Of a stretch of 64,000 nt of DNA, positions 1 to 12,402 are shown piece after piece. The notes beneath the pieces were generated by a model, which did not search any database, was not told the DNA's origin, and worked only from the letters and a program-made list of their open reading frames with translations. The stretch is from Kappaphycus alvarezii (lineage: Eukaryota; Rhodophyta; Florideophyceae; Gigartinales; Solieriaceae): assembly GCA_002205965.3 (NCBI GenBank), contig NADL03000756.1, positions 124,001 to 188,000 of the forward strand. Reading direction: 5' to 3'. The first letter of the stretch is position 1; the number at the start of each line of letters is the position of its first letter. The position numbers were made by a program, and so were the translations under genes.

Positions 1-2057
1 TAACTCTTAAGAAATGTAAACCACCAGTTTTCTTGCTATCAAGGTCTTGAAATTTGCAATACTTTCCCAAGTAAAATGAAGATCAGTCTGCTATCGTCAG
101 CGATGAGGGGAGTAGTTGGTCATGTGCAGTGTTTTGAATTTTTTATGAAAACGGTTTGGTAGCAAAATTTTCAAGAATTACGCGAAATATTTAGCTTTTC
201 TATTATATTTACAGTTACCAAGACGAGTTTTTGTTCCTTCATTATGAAAATTTTCTCCCCAATCTTAGTTTGCTAACTTCAGAGCCATATATTGTAAAAT
301 TTAAGAACAAAATTCGCGCATAATTCGTAATAGGCATCTCTGACAATTGAGCAGTATAGGTATAAAAATGGAGGTTTATGTCTACACTTGTACAATGCAG
401 TCATTTTATCTTCAATGAACCAATCTATATCTTATTTTATTTCATTTTCCAGTCCTTTTTTATATAATCTCTTCAAAAAGCACAGTTGATCTCTAAATAG
501 TAATGAATAGCTCATCATATTATGTGGAAAATCCTGCAGATATCATGTCATATCCGTGCTTTTCACGGTATTCAGATCATCTAGGTGCTCTTAACATAGT
601 TTTCTCGTAACTGGAGCTACTACGATCCATATCAATTTCTACTTGAATATGAGATTACAAGTCTCATTAATAATCAAGTTTAGCCCAACTTTTCGTCAGA
701 GAGGGGTTGAAAAGGCCAATCGACATCTATTTTGCACTCAATAGGGAGTTGCAAGAGACGATGGATTTCTATAATAGTCTTATTTATTCCAACGTACTAA
801 GAATTAGAATAGGAAAAGTATCTTTTCTACCTGCTAATTAAATTTTTATATCATTACAAATTCATACTAAGGCAGTTACTTTCATTCAATCGATTTGGTA
901 CTTTATTCGGGAGTAAAATTATTGTTCTTCAGTTTTTAGAGTGATAAACTGTTCTTATATTAGGGTCATACGTTTTGCTAATTAGATATTAACAGGCAGA
1001 AAGAAAGAGAAACTTGAATTCAGAAAGTAACATTCACCCACTACTTTCAATACGTAGTTCATTTGAAAGACGAGAAAATGAATAGTAGGAAGAATTTAAG
1101 TCTACAGAAAAGGTTTTAATTTTCAAATCGTTTTTTGAAATCTTTTGCTAACTGTATGGGGTGAATATGAAGGAAAACACGTAAATATATACAGCCACGT
1201 ATTCAGTTTGGGCGGCTCACAGAATTTACATTGGTGTTCAAAAGAACTGCTGGGATTTTTTCACAGTTAACACAAAGAAATTAATTGGAGGAAAAATCTA
1301 CTTGACAGAAGTTTCTGCTAGACTCATTTCTGAAGCACGAAAAATTGATTCAAACTGAGAACTTTGCAAAATCTTTCATGAGCTCTTGTTGAAAAAAAGA
1401 GTATGTAGTTCTCTAGAATATTTAATACAAGAAATGAACATGATATAACGCGTCCGCAGCAAACCCTGAAGGTATTAACTTTTTATACAAGAAGAGTGTA
1501 GAGTGGGGCCTATCGACTTCGACTTCTCAATAGTATTTTATTTCGAACTATGTGAGAAACAAATGTATGCACTTTTCATTTTTCGAAACTGCGAATTGAA
1601 AATGTTTTTACAGTGGTCTCTGGATAAATGGAACACGTCGTAATTAAAACCTCACTTCAATTGGAGCCGGATCCAAGAAAAGTCGAAGGGAAAACTCCAA
1701 AATTAAGTAAAAATAAAGATTCCTTTCAACCTGAATACTTGAAATATCGTCTTAGGGCTTCGTTAAAGCTATCAAGTTGTTATACACCTCCAAATCCTTT
1801 TTTTCCTCATTTTTTTAAACAATAGGAGACAGGAGGCTCTGGCCCTTACAACACTGTTCTGAAACTTCTGACTGCATATGACATTACTGTAGAGCACAGT
1901 GCTGCAGCAGTTAACTGAACCCTCTTGACATTGTGTACACGTCAGACTAACCAAAGCATTTTGTTTGAAGTGCAATAAAGGTAATGTACGGTTGTTGCAC
2001 GTCTGTTAGATCTTTGAGGTTGGCCGCAGTGACCAAAGATACTCATCAACATCAACC
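1..2057. other. AT-rich stretch with no recognisable gene
   Basis: The stretch is strongly AT-rich, with stops in all frames and only short chance ORFs (for example 1628-1825, lysine-rich, resembling no family). I see no tRNA, terminal repeat or coding signature. It lies upstream of the pogo-like transposon and is probably decayed intergenic or transposon DNA. Confidence 0.5.
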
Positions 2058-3685
2058 ATGTCGTTGATGGGACTGCTAGGTCGCACCATGGGCTATCAAT
2101 CGCTAACGGTGTCCCAGAAAAAGAAAATATGTGAGGAACAGCGGCGGTTTAGAGACCAGTGCCAACCAGCAGCACCTTTGATACTGGCCGAGTAGGTTAA
2201 GCAAAAATGGAAGCCCAGAGAGGCTCCCAGTCGGCAAACTGTGTGGCGAATATTAAAGCAGTCGTCGGATTTATTGGCCAAGCCCGAAAAAGAAATCCAG
2301 AAGATAACTAGAACTAGAAAAGGACGCTTTCCTGCAATGGAATCAAAGTTATTTACTTGGATCTGTGACCAAATCAAGTCACGTCGAAATATCAATGGAT
2401 TTATTATCAAGAAGAGGGAAAAGACCTTTTGAAGATAGCAACTGATGAGCTCCCTACCACCAAAAAACTTTCTATGAAATTTTCCGATGGCCGGCTCAAT
2501 GGCTTTAAGCGACGGTGGGGGTTGAGAGTTTTCAGGTCGTACGGATAAATACGGGCATGCACATATATCCGCGGTTTGGCAAGAGATCCTGAGCATGCGT
2601 GGGAAATTAAGAATATCTTCCCTAAAAGATACCTTTAATGCAGATGAGACGGGATTGTTTTAAAAGATGGCACCTACTTCAACAATAGCGAAGGAAAGAC
2701 TGCCGGGTAGAAAGATTATGAAGGATAGGGTTACCTTTATGCCCTGTTGCAATGCTGATGGTTCCGAGAAGTTGGAGTTATTTGTTATTGTATCGGCATA
2801 TTGCCCAAGAGCGTTTAAGAAAAGGTCCGGTCAAGAGCTTGGGTTTTAATATCATGCAAACAAGAAGGCCTTGATAACTTTCGTTATTTTCCATGATTGG
2901 CTGAAGAGATTTAGCAGGTATATTGGACAGACAAGGGGGAGGATTTAGTGTTCCTAATTGAAAACTGTAGCGCTCACGGAACTGTTGCAACTATCCCTGC
3001 ACTGCCAAATGTCTAAATTATTTTCTAACCTCCTAATACAACCTCTAAGATGCAACCGCTGGAGGCCAGCAAAATTCCGGCTATGAAGATCCAATATCGA
3101 CGATTCCAGATGGAGCGTGCATTGGATCTTATAGATGAGAATGTTATGGACATCTACAAGGTGTACATTCTGACAGCTATGATTACATTCAAGAAAATCT
3201 GGACGGAACTGCCTGCGATTCAGAGCTGCTAGGAGACTACCAGCCTCCTTGATGGTAACAGGACAACGAGATCAAGTACGTATATTGCCAATTTTAATAG
3301 CAAAGGAACCTCAGATTTAAGTTTCACAACCCAACTATTATTTTCAACTGGTCGGCGTGTTGAAATTGACTCGCCTTTAAACCCCTCTGGCGAGGAATAT
3401 TGTACCGAACAGGTAACCGACGACTCGCTATTGAAAGGGATTTCGAGCGACGAGCTGCATACAGATAACTGCGTTGGAGATGAAGAAGAGACTGAGAATG
3501 ATGATTTTGAGGAAGCCTTACCTCTGCTGGGAGAGCAAATTAGGGTTTTGGCGCTGACCAAGCTAATTTTAGATAGAAATGGGGTTCCACCACGGTTTTG
3601 GAGGGTATCAAAAAGAGAGTCAGAACAAGCTACGTACCGATATGGCCTCATCAATGCTCCAGACCACGTTTCCCCACTTCTTTGA
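2058..3685 (+). pseudogene. pogo/Tigger-type transposase pseudogene (DDE_1 superfamily)
   Basis: Conceptual translation across several frames gives a Tigger/pogo transposase in order. An N-terminal helix-turn-helix region contains the run LTVSQKKKICEEQRR (about 2088-2140). Next comes the first catalytic block NADETGLF (about 2638-2660), followed by KDRVTFMPCCNADGSEKLEL (about 2719-2780). The second block appears as LIENCSAHG (about 2955-2985), followed by PPNTTSKMQPLEASKI (about 3030-3080). An acidic C-terminal tail lies at about 3430-3620. The span would encode about 540 residues, close to the usual family length, so the element is nearly full length. It is not functional: in-frame stops occur after DETGLF and elsewhere, and the second catalytic Asp reads as Glu. 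The family normally inserts at TA and moves by cut and paste; I could not find its terminal inverted repeats. Family assignment is firm. Confidence 0.85.
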
Positions 3686-3689
3686 AAGT

Positions 3690-6200
3690 TAAACGATTGA
3701 TATTGCGTAAAACTCGTTACCAGGCATCCCTCAGCCCTGTCTTCACTCCCAACTGTACAGAAAAGACGTTTCATACGTTTCGCTCTCAAAATGTTTTTAT
3801 TGAAACAATCTGGGTACTGAAAGCCCAGACCTGGTAACGAGGCGGTTCCTATCATCCCGAGACCACTGTATTTCCATTCAATCAAAAATTAGAGTGTTCT
3901 CCAAAGGAACCAAAAAATAACTTTTCTGCAAAAAAATATTTTAAATGCGGCGCTAGGGGTGATATTCTATCCCGTAAACGTCATTTGACGATGTGGGAAG
4001 CTTTTGGGGTAAGGTTTTTTCGTTAGGTGCCGCAACAGTTCACGATAATAATGAAATAGGAATAAAACAGCACATTTCAAAAGCTTCTTCAATGGTTTTT
4101 TGCCAGGAAATGATCGATCTTGGTTCTTAAGTCCCTGGTATGGAAGTAGAGATCAATGAAATAGAAAATATTCTGGATTTTTCTTAGAAAACGCCGATCT
4201 AGTGAATTTAGAACTTTGTTCTTTGAGATATTCAAGATTTCTACTTGAAATTGACTCTAAATATACCTCTTCATTAGTCTTTTGTTCCCAAACGTTCTCC
4301 AAAACACATGGGAAGAAAGCTGAATTTGTAGTATTTCGTTTCGGCAACGAATGATATGAAGAGAGTTGTTTATTTATGTAGATTTCCATAAAGTAAGTTC
4401 TAGTGGCTCAATATGATCCGATGACAGGAGGAGCAATTACATTAGGATTGTAAAAAGGGTCAAAAATCGGACCTATCGGAAGAGGGTCTGATTGAGAATG
4501 GTTCGCATCGTTAAGAGCAACATATTCATTTATTAAAAAATCATATGCAACATCAAAAACACTACGCTGTGAAGACTACATAAATGAATCTGTGATTTCC
4601 TGTGCGATGTATTTTTGGATCATTTCCTAAACACATATGATTTCATGAGAGTTTCCTAATTCTTCGAAAGTGCTGTATGTCATCTTAGTAACAAAGAAAA
4701 TTGTTTAAAAATAGAATAAATTGCTAGATAGTCTAACCTGAGTTTCATTAAGACGATATTAAGCTTCCTGTACAGCGTACAAGCGTACAAGCGTAAAAAC
4801 GTAAAAGATACATGTTTTTATTTAATCAAGTCGATAACATTTACATATTATCTAAACTAGCAATTTTACATGGATCTGCAAACGTTATATATTAGTGGCT
4901 TTTTGAGAGACATGCCAGAAGTTTACGATTTTTGAACTTTAGAGATATTGAAAACTGAAAAGTATTTTAACTCATTGATACTTTTTTATCTTTAATTCTT
5001 TGCCGTTAATTTATCAAAAAGTATATAGTAAAATGTTAAGCAATTAGACTTCAAAAATGGATCTCTTTACCTAATATAATCAAAATTATTCAGCTTTGAA
5101 GAGAGAATTTAATATAATTTAGTACTGTTAGATTTCTTAATGAAGCTCAGCAGATATTTTTGCGTCTTATCCTCATAGAATACATCTTTACCCACCATTG
5201 AGCGGATTAATTCAATCATTGAGAAATAAACTAAACTAGTCACGAATAGAAATTATTCTTACTAAATGAAAAATTTACATCGCTCAGAACATCAAATTCA
5301 TTTATCAATTTATCATGAAGCTTGATATTCCTTCAAATAACTATTTCAATCTTTCTAAGCGAATTTATTTCCTAAATTTAATTTTTTTCTATAAAGTTTA
5401 AACTGTTACTGGTTTTATTCTGGTAAAGTTTCGAACAATTGCAAAGAGGAAATTCCTTACGTTTGATTTATTTTGAGTTTTTGGCAGGCGTTGGGAAACT
5501 AAATCAACTCGTATACTAGGTTGGTGTATGTAGTTTGTCTGAAAACCCCATATAGTATTCTTGAAGGGGTCCTCTAGTAACAAACTAAGAGAATTACGCC
5601 TGTCACATTTCATCAGTTTCAAAAAACAGTAAAGATGCTAAAGAGTTTCATTCCATGATCATGAGTCTTAGTTTTGGACCGAACCTTGCTTTATTTTTTT
5701 TTCAGATTAGAGTAGTTCTACTGAACATTTCAGATACCAATGTGTTGTACAAAAAAAAAGGAGTGGTTTTGAGTCAATTATTCGGATCTAACTTGTATTT
5801 TCGTCACATTCCCACATTCTTAAACAGCCATCAAGACTATAGTATAGGTAAGAGATTGGAATGGTAATGAAATTATGCATCATTTTGAACAATATGATTG
5901 TCGAACAACGCAGAGACCATTAAACCAGCAAACTAAACGGCTTGTTGTACTGCAAGGAGGCGAAGGCGATGTTTAGCAACGGAAAAACATTCAAGTGGGA
6001 GTCACTATCTGTGACAATGGACCTCCTGGGTGAGGCGTTTACAGAGAGAACATGGGCTGCGACAGTAGCATCTAGACAAGACAGCCTGAGCAGCGTTATG
6101 GAACATTGCTCGCTCAAAGCAGATCTCAGAGAACATATATAGTACCGTAGTTGATTTTCTCGAGGCGCCGTTGAGAATAAATTAGTTTGTTCGTAAACGT
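3690..6200. other. AT-rich stretch, no assignable gene
   Basis: Mostly AT-rich sequence with no recognisable domain. The plus strand at about 5935-6142 encodes a hydrophilic open segment containing the run FSNGKTFKWESL, which looks more protein-like than its surroundings, but I cannot assign it. A small run of GTACAAGC-type repeats lies near 4772-4800. Confidence 0.35.
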
Positions 6201-6209
6201 TCACTTAAT

Positions 6210-6283
6210 CGGCGCGAAGCGCCGCAAAAGAGGGGGAGCCCGGAGGTCCCCCTGGCGTGGTGGGTTGCTCGTGCCCCCCACGC
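6210..6283. other. Cluster of three GC-rich stem-loops
   Basis: Inside AT-rich DNA, a 75-bp GC-rich patch can form three consecutive hairpins. The first, at 6210-6224, has 6-bp arms CGGCGC/GCGCCG and a 3-nt loop. The second, at 6232-6252, has arms GGGGGA/TCCCCC. The third, at about 6255-6283, has arms of about 10 bp (GCGTGGTGGG against CCCCCCACGC) with one mismatch. It lies just past the 3' side of the minus-strand NAM/Myb-like ORF. A 3'-end or transposon-associated structure is possible; the role is unknown. Confidence 0.5.
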
Positions 6284-6429
6284 GATTTTTTGATGACTTG
6301 AGAGCAATACTGATCGGTGAGAGCATCAAAAGTGCGTCAAGACGCGTTTATTGTAATTCGTCAGCGAGGCTATTGGTCACCTATTCGTCTTCTACTACTT
6401 TTACCCTGGAGGAAGGAGCAACTTCCTTC

Positions 6430-7363
6430 TCTTCAGTAGCAATACGAGCTCTCTTCAAGGCCAACGCAAGGTTGCTCTTTCTGATGGCTGCGAAGAACTG
6501 AGCTTTCTCTGGAAGTCCCTCCGCAGCAGGAAGATTGCTATCACATTCTTCTCTTCCAGTAACTCTGCGTTACGTTTTGCGGACTCAGTCAGGTCTTTGA
6601 CTGCCTTGGTTCTTATCTCCTCCTCCTTCATCATCTTGGCCTTTTTGCTCCAATATTGTACCGAGAAATGTCCTTCGTTTTCGTTGTCTTCGCCGGCGTA
6701 TCTCCGCTCTGCACGCTATCATTTGTCTACTTAGTCTCATTCAAGGTGGTTTCTTCGCTTTTAGGTTCACTCCTTGATGTCGGAAAACTTGTAAAAGGAC
6801 TGCTTGGAACACAGCTCCACTTGGAATGCTTCTCTAATACCTTACGTGATTCGTAGTACGGCCATTGAGCGACTGAAAAATCCTTGTAGCTTTAATCCAT
6901 AGAGTTCGTCTTTCCGAGATGAATAGCTACAGCCATACTTTCAATATTGTCCACATTAACCCAGTCGGACTACAAGCCTTTCTCCTAGAGACAGGTGACC
7001 TAAACTTCTGCATATCCGCGGAAATATCACTGAAGTGTTGCTAAATAGATATCATGTTACGTGATCCATATCGTCCTGCTGTCTCACTGCTTGTAGGTGG
7101 TGCAAGTTCCATGAACTTATGCCTAAAATCTCGAAAAAGGGTTTTCTTCGTCTGATCCACGCCTTCAATTGGGTCCTCTGACGCAGCAACCCAAGCCCTG
7201 CAAAGCGTTTCATTCTCTGTGAGATCCGAAGTCTTTCCGCGACCCACGTTGAGTAAGAATTGGCGATACCATACAACTTTCTGCCTCTTCTCGCTTTTAT
7301 CCTTGGGCAATGACTATAATAACACCAGTGTGATTCCTCCTCCCCGCCAAAAACTGCGAGCAA
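6430..7363 (-). pseudogene. NAM-associated / Myb-like transposon accessory ORF, frameshifted
   Basis: The minus strand encodes, in order, a Myb/SANT-like segment with LTENETLCRAWVAASEDPI and VDQTKKTLFRDFRHKFMEL (about 7100-7250), then in shifted frames a QKFSG...LVERL-type segment, WPYYE..KVLEKHSKW (about 6780-6870), and a charged coiled-coil tail with MKEEEIRTKAVKDLTESAK (about 6560-6640). This order matches the no-apical-meristem-associated family, often mis-annotated as glutathione S-transferase T3-like, that accompanies DNA transposons in many plants and protists. It probably bound DNA for a transposase that is not preserved here. At least three frame changes break the ORF and the start is not clear. 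Family call fairly confident; transposon association inferred. Confidence 0.65.
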
Positions 7364-7439
7364 TGGTACCCCTCAAACTTCCCGATGAAATTGGTTCATA
7401 CCCGCTGCTGTTGAAATTCATTAGATCATGATTTGCAGC

Positions 7440-9110
7440 TATTGACCGTGCGCATAGCTTCAACTCTTGATCTAATGAAAAGCAATATTTATTTCTGAGA
7501 TTTTATTTGCCGCTGTAGGGTATCATTTTTTCTCTTGCATGATTAAAATACCTTTAGGTTTCATTCAAGGCCTCGCGGTAGAGAAGCTCTATATTGTTTT
7601 GGAATGGAAACATCGAATTTTATCATTAAATCGCTTTTGATTTGATTTTTATTGACGTAAAAGCTATTCCAAACGTTTTAGATACCGCTAATCAATTCCA
7701 ACTGAAGCTTTTATTCCTAAACATTCCGTTTCCGAATTATAGCAGACGTTCCTAGCATACTTTTTTTCTTTATACGATGTACAAAAAAGTATAGGCGGAC
7801 CAAGTATATATCTCAACGAGATACAAGTGTCAAAAGTAGAGCGAGAACGTTGGCATTTACATCAAGGTATAAGGGGTAGAAATCTAAAACTTATAGGGCA
7901 AAGGGGAGCGATATAACCAACAACTTCCTCGCATTTTTACCAAGATCTGAATCGACTATCCAACTCTCAGCCTTCACCTTTCCCTCCGTCTTGCTGTTAA
8001 TTCCATGAATTATTCTATGGTACCCAAAGGATATGTTCCATCTGTACTTGTATTTTGTACTATCCCTCGAATTCCATCCGTTCATTTAGAGCTACGTAAT
8101 CAACGACAATGCATGAGGACATTTATTGCTGCTCGGCTTAAATTTTCTTGAATCAACTGCACGCTGTTCATATACAAAGCACTCTCTACTATCGTACCCC
8201 AGCAGCTGATTACATTGTGAACCTGGGCATGTTCTTGCGTGTAAGTCGAGAGACTGAAAGAAGTTTGCAAGGGTTATATCGAGTCAGTTGGGTCGAAACG
8301 AAGTAAATTTTTACTCTTAGAGTCGGTAACGAGGTGTATTACAGCATAAAAAAGTTAAATTCATAACGTCATTTGAACGGGGATGTAGCGTTACTAAATC
8401 TCCGTCAAGCATTTAAAAAAGTTGAACGTCTCCTTTCTCGATGTAGTCACTTCAACACTTTTTTAAAAGAGATTGCTCCCACCGAACGACATCGGAGCTT
8501 AGGCGGATTAATTTGATATGGCTAAGAAGGAAGAGCTGAAGAGACCGGAAAAACGAAATATCTGGAAGTCGTTCCAAAAGTCACCGTACGCCCCGAAGCG
8601 AGTATTTTTGGATGTAATTTTGTTTCATCCCCCAAATATGCGGTTACCCAGAACCTGGTCCGAAAATTTTGACTCGCATTTCAAGGTCAAAATGAAAAAT
8701 ATGAGTCCAGGTGACGCCAATTGGCGTCAGTTTTCTACTCTTGGTGACCTTAAGGGTTGGTTTTTGGGATGTTGAAGGTTACTACCGCTATCATTTGTAA
8801 AGATCTTGGTAGCATCTTGGTTGCTTCTTTGTAAGGGCGTACTTTTGAGGTTATTGCTAACCGAGGGGGTCACCCGCACTATTAGTTGGGCTTATGCCGC
8901 TTTTTATTGCTTCCATTGCTCTGAGTGTAAAAGTGTCGTATGCTTTCAGTAGGGGTAATTTTTTTCCACTGAGGATGTGCAATACCCTTTTCACCCGAGT
9001 ACAGAACATTCTCACGTTTAATATATTTTTTGACCTCTGATTCCGTTGATGTAATTTTTAAAATTTTTCATGAATATATTTTGAGTTCTTTCAAATCAGT
9101 GCACTGTTGC
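7440..9110. other. AT-rich stretch with weak coding traces
   Basis: No complete gene. Minus-strand 7891-8085 contains the run AESWIVDS, reminiscent of the copia protease start WIVDSG, but the glycine is replaced and the context is poor. Plus-strand 8518-8775 is an 85-codon open frame of unknown nature (MAKKEELKRPEKRNIWKSF). Neither is strong enough to name. Confidence 0.3.
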
Positions 9111-9119
9111 ACACTTTTA

Positions 9120-9480
9120 AGAGGCATTGTACATCAAAAATACTCTAAAGCAACGTTCTATCCTTTTCATATCATCAGTCATATCTAAATTTGGTTTTCC
9201 CGTATGTTACCATGATGTAAGTCAAGCATTTTTGCAGTCCGAGACCTTACTATCCCGTCCCGGTTACTTTCGCCCTCCAACAGACCTAAAATTACCAAAG
9301 AACCTTTATTGAGCTCCTCAATCCTTCATATGGATTACCAGATGCCGGGGATTACTGGGATAAAACTTTTGACAGGCTTCTAAGGTACGATATGCAAATA
9401 TACCCTTGCACCAAAGATCCTTCTCTCCAAGGTAGGCACGCAAATATTTTCTGCTATTGCTTCCAGAAGGTATGTTTACA
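9120..9480 (+). mobile_element. Ty1/copia reverse transcriptase fragment (RVT_2)
   Basis: The plus strand encodes VSQAFLQSETLLSRPGYFRP and then LPKNLY, and in neighbouring frames SYGLPDAGDYWDKTF-type sequence (about 9310-9380). This is the diagnostic order of the copia reverse transcriptase (D.xQAFLQS...RPP...LYGLxDAGxxWD). The motif-A aspartate is visible in HDVSQAF. Only the N-terminal part of the RT remains, with frame changes, and no YVDD block or LTR was found. It is a truncated, dead copia copy within the AT-rich block. Confidence 0.75.
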
Positions 9481-9484
9481 ACGT

Positions 9485-10780
9485 AATGCACACTGGAAAC
9501 GATGAGTTTATGAAACCAGAATAAACTACCTTGCGAAAATATCAGAGCGCAACCTAATGATTGACCTATCGGAAATCAGGGGGCATACTCGAACTAGGAG
9601 ATATCTTATGTTGCTTTAATCCCTCTATTACAAATGCAGCAGACGCAAGGACAAAAAAAATTACATAATGAGTTGATTCTTCACAACTTAGTCGCCAGGA
9701 ACTGTGATTTTGACGTCACACAGTGGATTATCCGGAGCAAGTTGGAAAACGCCGCGCAACTCCGCTAAGAGGAGAGTATGGAGTGTGGAATTCTCACACA
9801 TTCATCTGTCTAACCTGCACGCAGTAGTTATTCACCCCCTCTCTTAATGTTGGTACTTAGACCTCTCCTCCGTAACTGATCTCTGAGTGCACTTGGAACA
9901 CTCAACGCGTACTTAGCTACATTATCACAATTCTTCGGCTATTTAATAGCTTGCGTTGCAATTCATACATACACGAAAATAACAACAAAAGGACGAGTTC
10001 AGTACATAGTACAGTGTTGGCCATAGTTTGAACGCGATAGTTCCCTAAAGACTCGCTTCCAATGGTTGAAGACAGCTTTTACAATATCGAATGTTTCATA
10101 GTCGACCCGGGAAAGACACCATGTAGGGGACAGAGGTTGAATTGTAATAGCTGATGTCGGTTGAACAGTGCGACGGGAAAGAGGTCGGGTGCTAAATAAT
10201 GTGATGCTACTGTATTTATTGTAATGTCCTAATTTGGGGCTGTGCAAATACTATGAAACACTGGTTGCGAAAGCGTCGCAAATTTTCCCCCTCCCTGTGT
10301 GAAAAGTTCCCCTGCTAGTAGCATTAAAATTTCCTCAATTGTAGTCATCGCCAATTATCGAAATTTTTGAGATAAGGCTTAAAGAAATTCAGAAAAATAT
10401 TAATATTCAACCCCGTTTGTGATATAATTTAGTGTAAAAAAATTAATTTTCCTATGTGGCCGCCTACGCATTACCCTCAATGCGATGAATAGATAAATAT
10501 TATTATTACAGTTAAAATCATTCCTGTATGAGTACTCTCAGTATTTGCGGTGGACTGCACCCTTAACGAGCGCATAGACGTCCAGGAAACGCTTTGATCA
10601 CAGCCCTGGTAGCCCAATTCCCTACTTTTGCGACTCCTACAGAGCAACCATAACATAACGAGAATAAAGGACTTTACAAAGTACAAATGCAAAAGGAAAT
10701 AAACCCACTGGAAGCCAGCGTTACTATCCTTCATAAATAACGGTCGAGCGGCACAAGATCGAGCGTCACAAGAATTAGCG
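9485..10780. other. Stretch without a recognisable gene
   Basis: Short open frames only (for example minus-strand 9999-10247 and 10477-10734), none resembling a known family. A sequence close to the Harbinger terminal repeat (TAATCCCTCTATT) occurs at about 9617-9629, but no partner end was found. Probably transposon debris. Confidence 0.35.
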
Positions 10781-10849
10781 TTCTTGAGATCATCGAAGAT
10801 TCTCTACGCTGCAAACCAGTCAATGCAAGCACAACAGGATTCCAAAAAA

Positions 10850-11345
10850 TCGCCGAAAGAAGTAGAAGTATCATTTTATCTAGCTTTACCTTCAGCTTCA
10901 ACTTTTTAGCAAATACAGAGTGCTCAAGATTATTCAGATTCGAGAAAACGCACGTTGAAATTTTAACCAGAATTCTGTCTTGGCCGGCTTCTAAGATTGC
11001 AAAAAGTCAAAACTGTTAGGCTGTTAATGGTTTATTGGTTACCTGCGTGGTACTGAGAAGACTTGACGACCCAGAAATGTGGTCTGAACTGGAGTACTAA
11101 TTCGCAAAGAACTCATCGTAACTGTCCTAAATATTTCGGGACGGGGTGTGGCTTATACCAACACGTCGCGTCCCTCTGACAGTGGGATTGATGATAATCA
11201 TAGTACGCGCGGCGTAGCCCGAGCAGAGCTAGAGTCGAATATGCACGCGCGAACAGAAGCTCTGGCGATTCTCAATGTGATCTATTTTCGCATTAGTAAC
11301 AAGCATCTTAAATCCAAGCAGAACCAAGAACTCATATGCGCGTAA
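10850..11345 (+). pseudogene. PIF/Harbinger transposase N-terminal fragment
   Basis: The plus-strand translation contains ECSRLFRFEKTHVEILTRIL (about 10918-10980), then VNGLLVTCVVLRRL (about 11022-11060) and WSELEY (about 11080-11097). This order matches the N-terminal domain of PIF/Harbinger (DDE_Tnp_4) transposases, where a cysteine precedes an LFRF.K block followed by an ALCILLRRL.YP.RW.DLE block. The better preserved element at 37.5-40.2 kb has the equivalent LDEQECLRLFRFRKHEI. The DDE core is missing, so the gene is truncated. It converges with the minus-strand Myb-like ORF at 11.36-12.40 kb, mirroring the better preserved element. The match is by motif, with moderate confidence. Confidence 0.6.
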
Positions 11346-11354
11346 ATGCCTCAA

Positions 11355-12402
11355 TTAATAGCTTGAAATTCTATAATTAAAGCTTCTGTGATGCTTCCAT
11401 TTCGCGTTGACTTTCAACACTTTGCTTCTCCCACTCGGCGGATTCAAACCCATACGTTCACTCCCTAGTTGCAGGCTATCCTTCTTGACTTGTACGCTGG
11501 CGAGATCAGCATCTAGAAGATGCAAAGCAAATCTGCCCATTTAACCAAAGGCTGTAACATCGCTACTCATGCATACTGATCCACTGGGGCGCCGAGAACC
11601 CTGATTTTCTCTCTAATTACCCTTGCTGGGCATTCCGAGTTGTAAGACCTTTCTCTACTAGTCGCCATTACAGTAAGTTCTCTTCAAACTCTCTCCCTCT
11701 CGTTATCGAGTTCACGCGCAGGCCTCTTCATGCCTCCCTCATCGTGAACAGGACCTCTTCCATCTCCGCTAGTTCCCTCCTCCACACAAGAGCGATGCTG
11801 CTTCCCTTGTCGGGAGTGTTTTGCAGCCTTTTGTAACTGTCTTGAGCAAACTTCGTGCACAACTTTTCGTTTATCTTCGGGTGTGCGTTAGTTTTCTCAG
11901 CGACAGCTTCAAACCGCTTTGGTAATGAGCCACAGGACGCTATTTGAGCCTTCACTGCATCAACTTCAAGCACGATTAGGAGATCTTCTTCAGCGGTGAG
12001 TCTCGAGTGTTGACCCTTCTTCTCTTTGTCAAGCGACGAGAGGGGCAAGACTTCGGCTCCACTTGTGAGAAGCTATTTAGGTTCCCTTACCTGGTCGGAG
12101 GAAGCTGCTAGATTAATCCCGTCGGGAGAGTTTGTCGGAGGATTGGGTGGTGAGTTTCGTGATAGATGGCGCACGTTGACAATTTTTTTGTGAACATTCT
12201 GCGCGCGAGATGAAGAGTGGGCGTAGGGGGGAATGGTTCTTTGAGGGTTAGAGGGGAGCCGATGGGGTTGGATAAGGGGGGATGGGGGTTGGATTGGGGG
12301 CATGGGTGGGAGAGATCTGGGGGAGGTGAGAATGGGAGGCGTATGGGGCGGCAGAGGGGGAGAGGGGAAAAGGTGAGTGCCAATTGCAATTTGTTGTGCC
12401 AT
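11355..12402 (-). pseudogene. Myb/SANT-like Harbinger accessory protein, interrupted by a stop
   Basis: Reading on the minus strand from the ATG at 12,402, there is a proline-rich N-terminus (about 12,120-12,390), an in-frame TAG near 12,073, and then a Myb/SANT-like region in the same frame with LTAEEDLLIVLEVDAVKAQI and KRFEAVAEKTNAHPKINEKL (about 11,850-12,010). A charged tail with DLASVQVKKDSLQLGSERM follows at about 11,440-11,520. The family is the small DNA-binding partner of PIF/Harbinger transposases. The in-frame stop and loss of the tail frame make it defective as read. The start codon lies at the edge of the 1.1-kb dispersed repeat beginning near 12,396. Confidence 0.6.

Noticed and set aside
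7891-8085. Copia protease-like run AESWIVDS on the minus strand
   Set aside because: The glycine of DSG is replaced, no neighbouring gag or integrase is seen on that strand, and the nearby copia RT lies on the other strand; probably chance.
9616-9629. Second Harbinger terminal repeat (TAATCCCTCTATT)
   Set aside because: No partner end was found to the left, and the match is shorter than the 14-bp repeat of the 37.5-kb element.
11436-11460. tRNA T-arm-like GGATTCAAACCC
   Set aside because: No matching acceptor, D-arm or anticodon arm at the right spacing on either strand; it lies within the Myb-like ORF tail.
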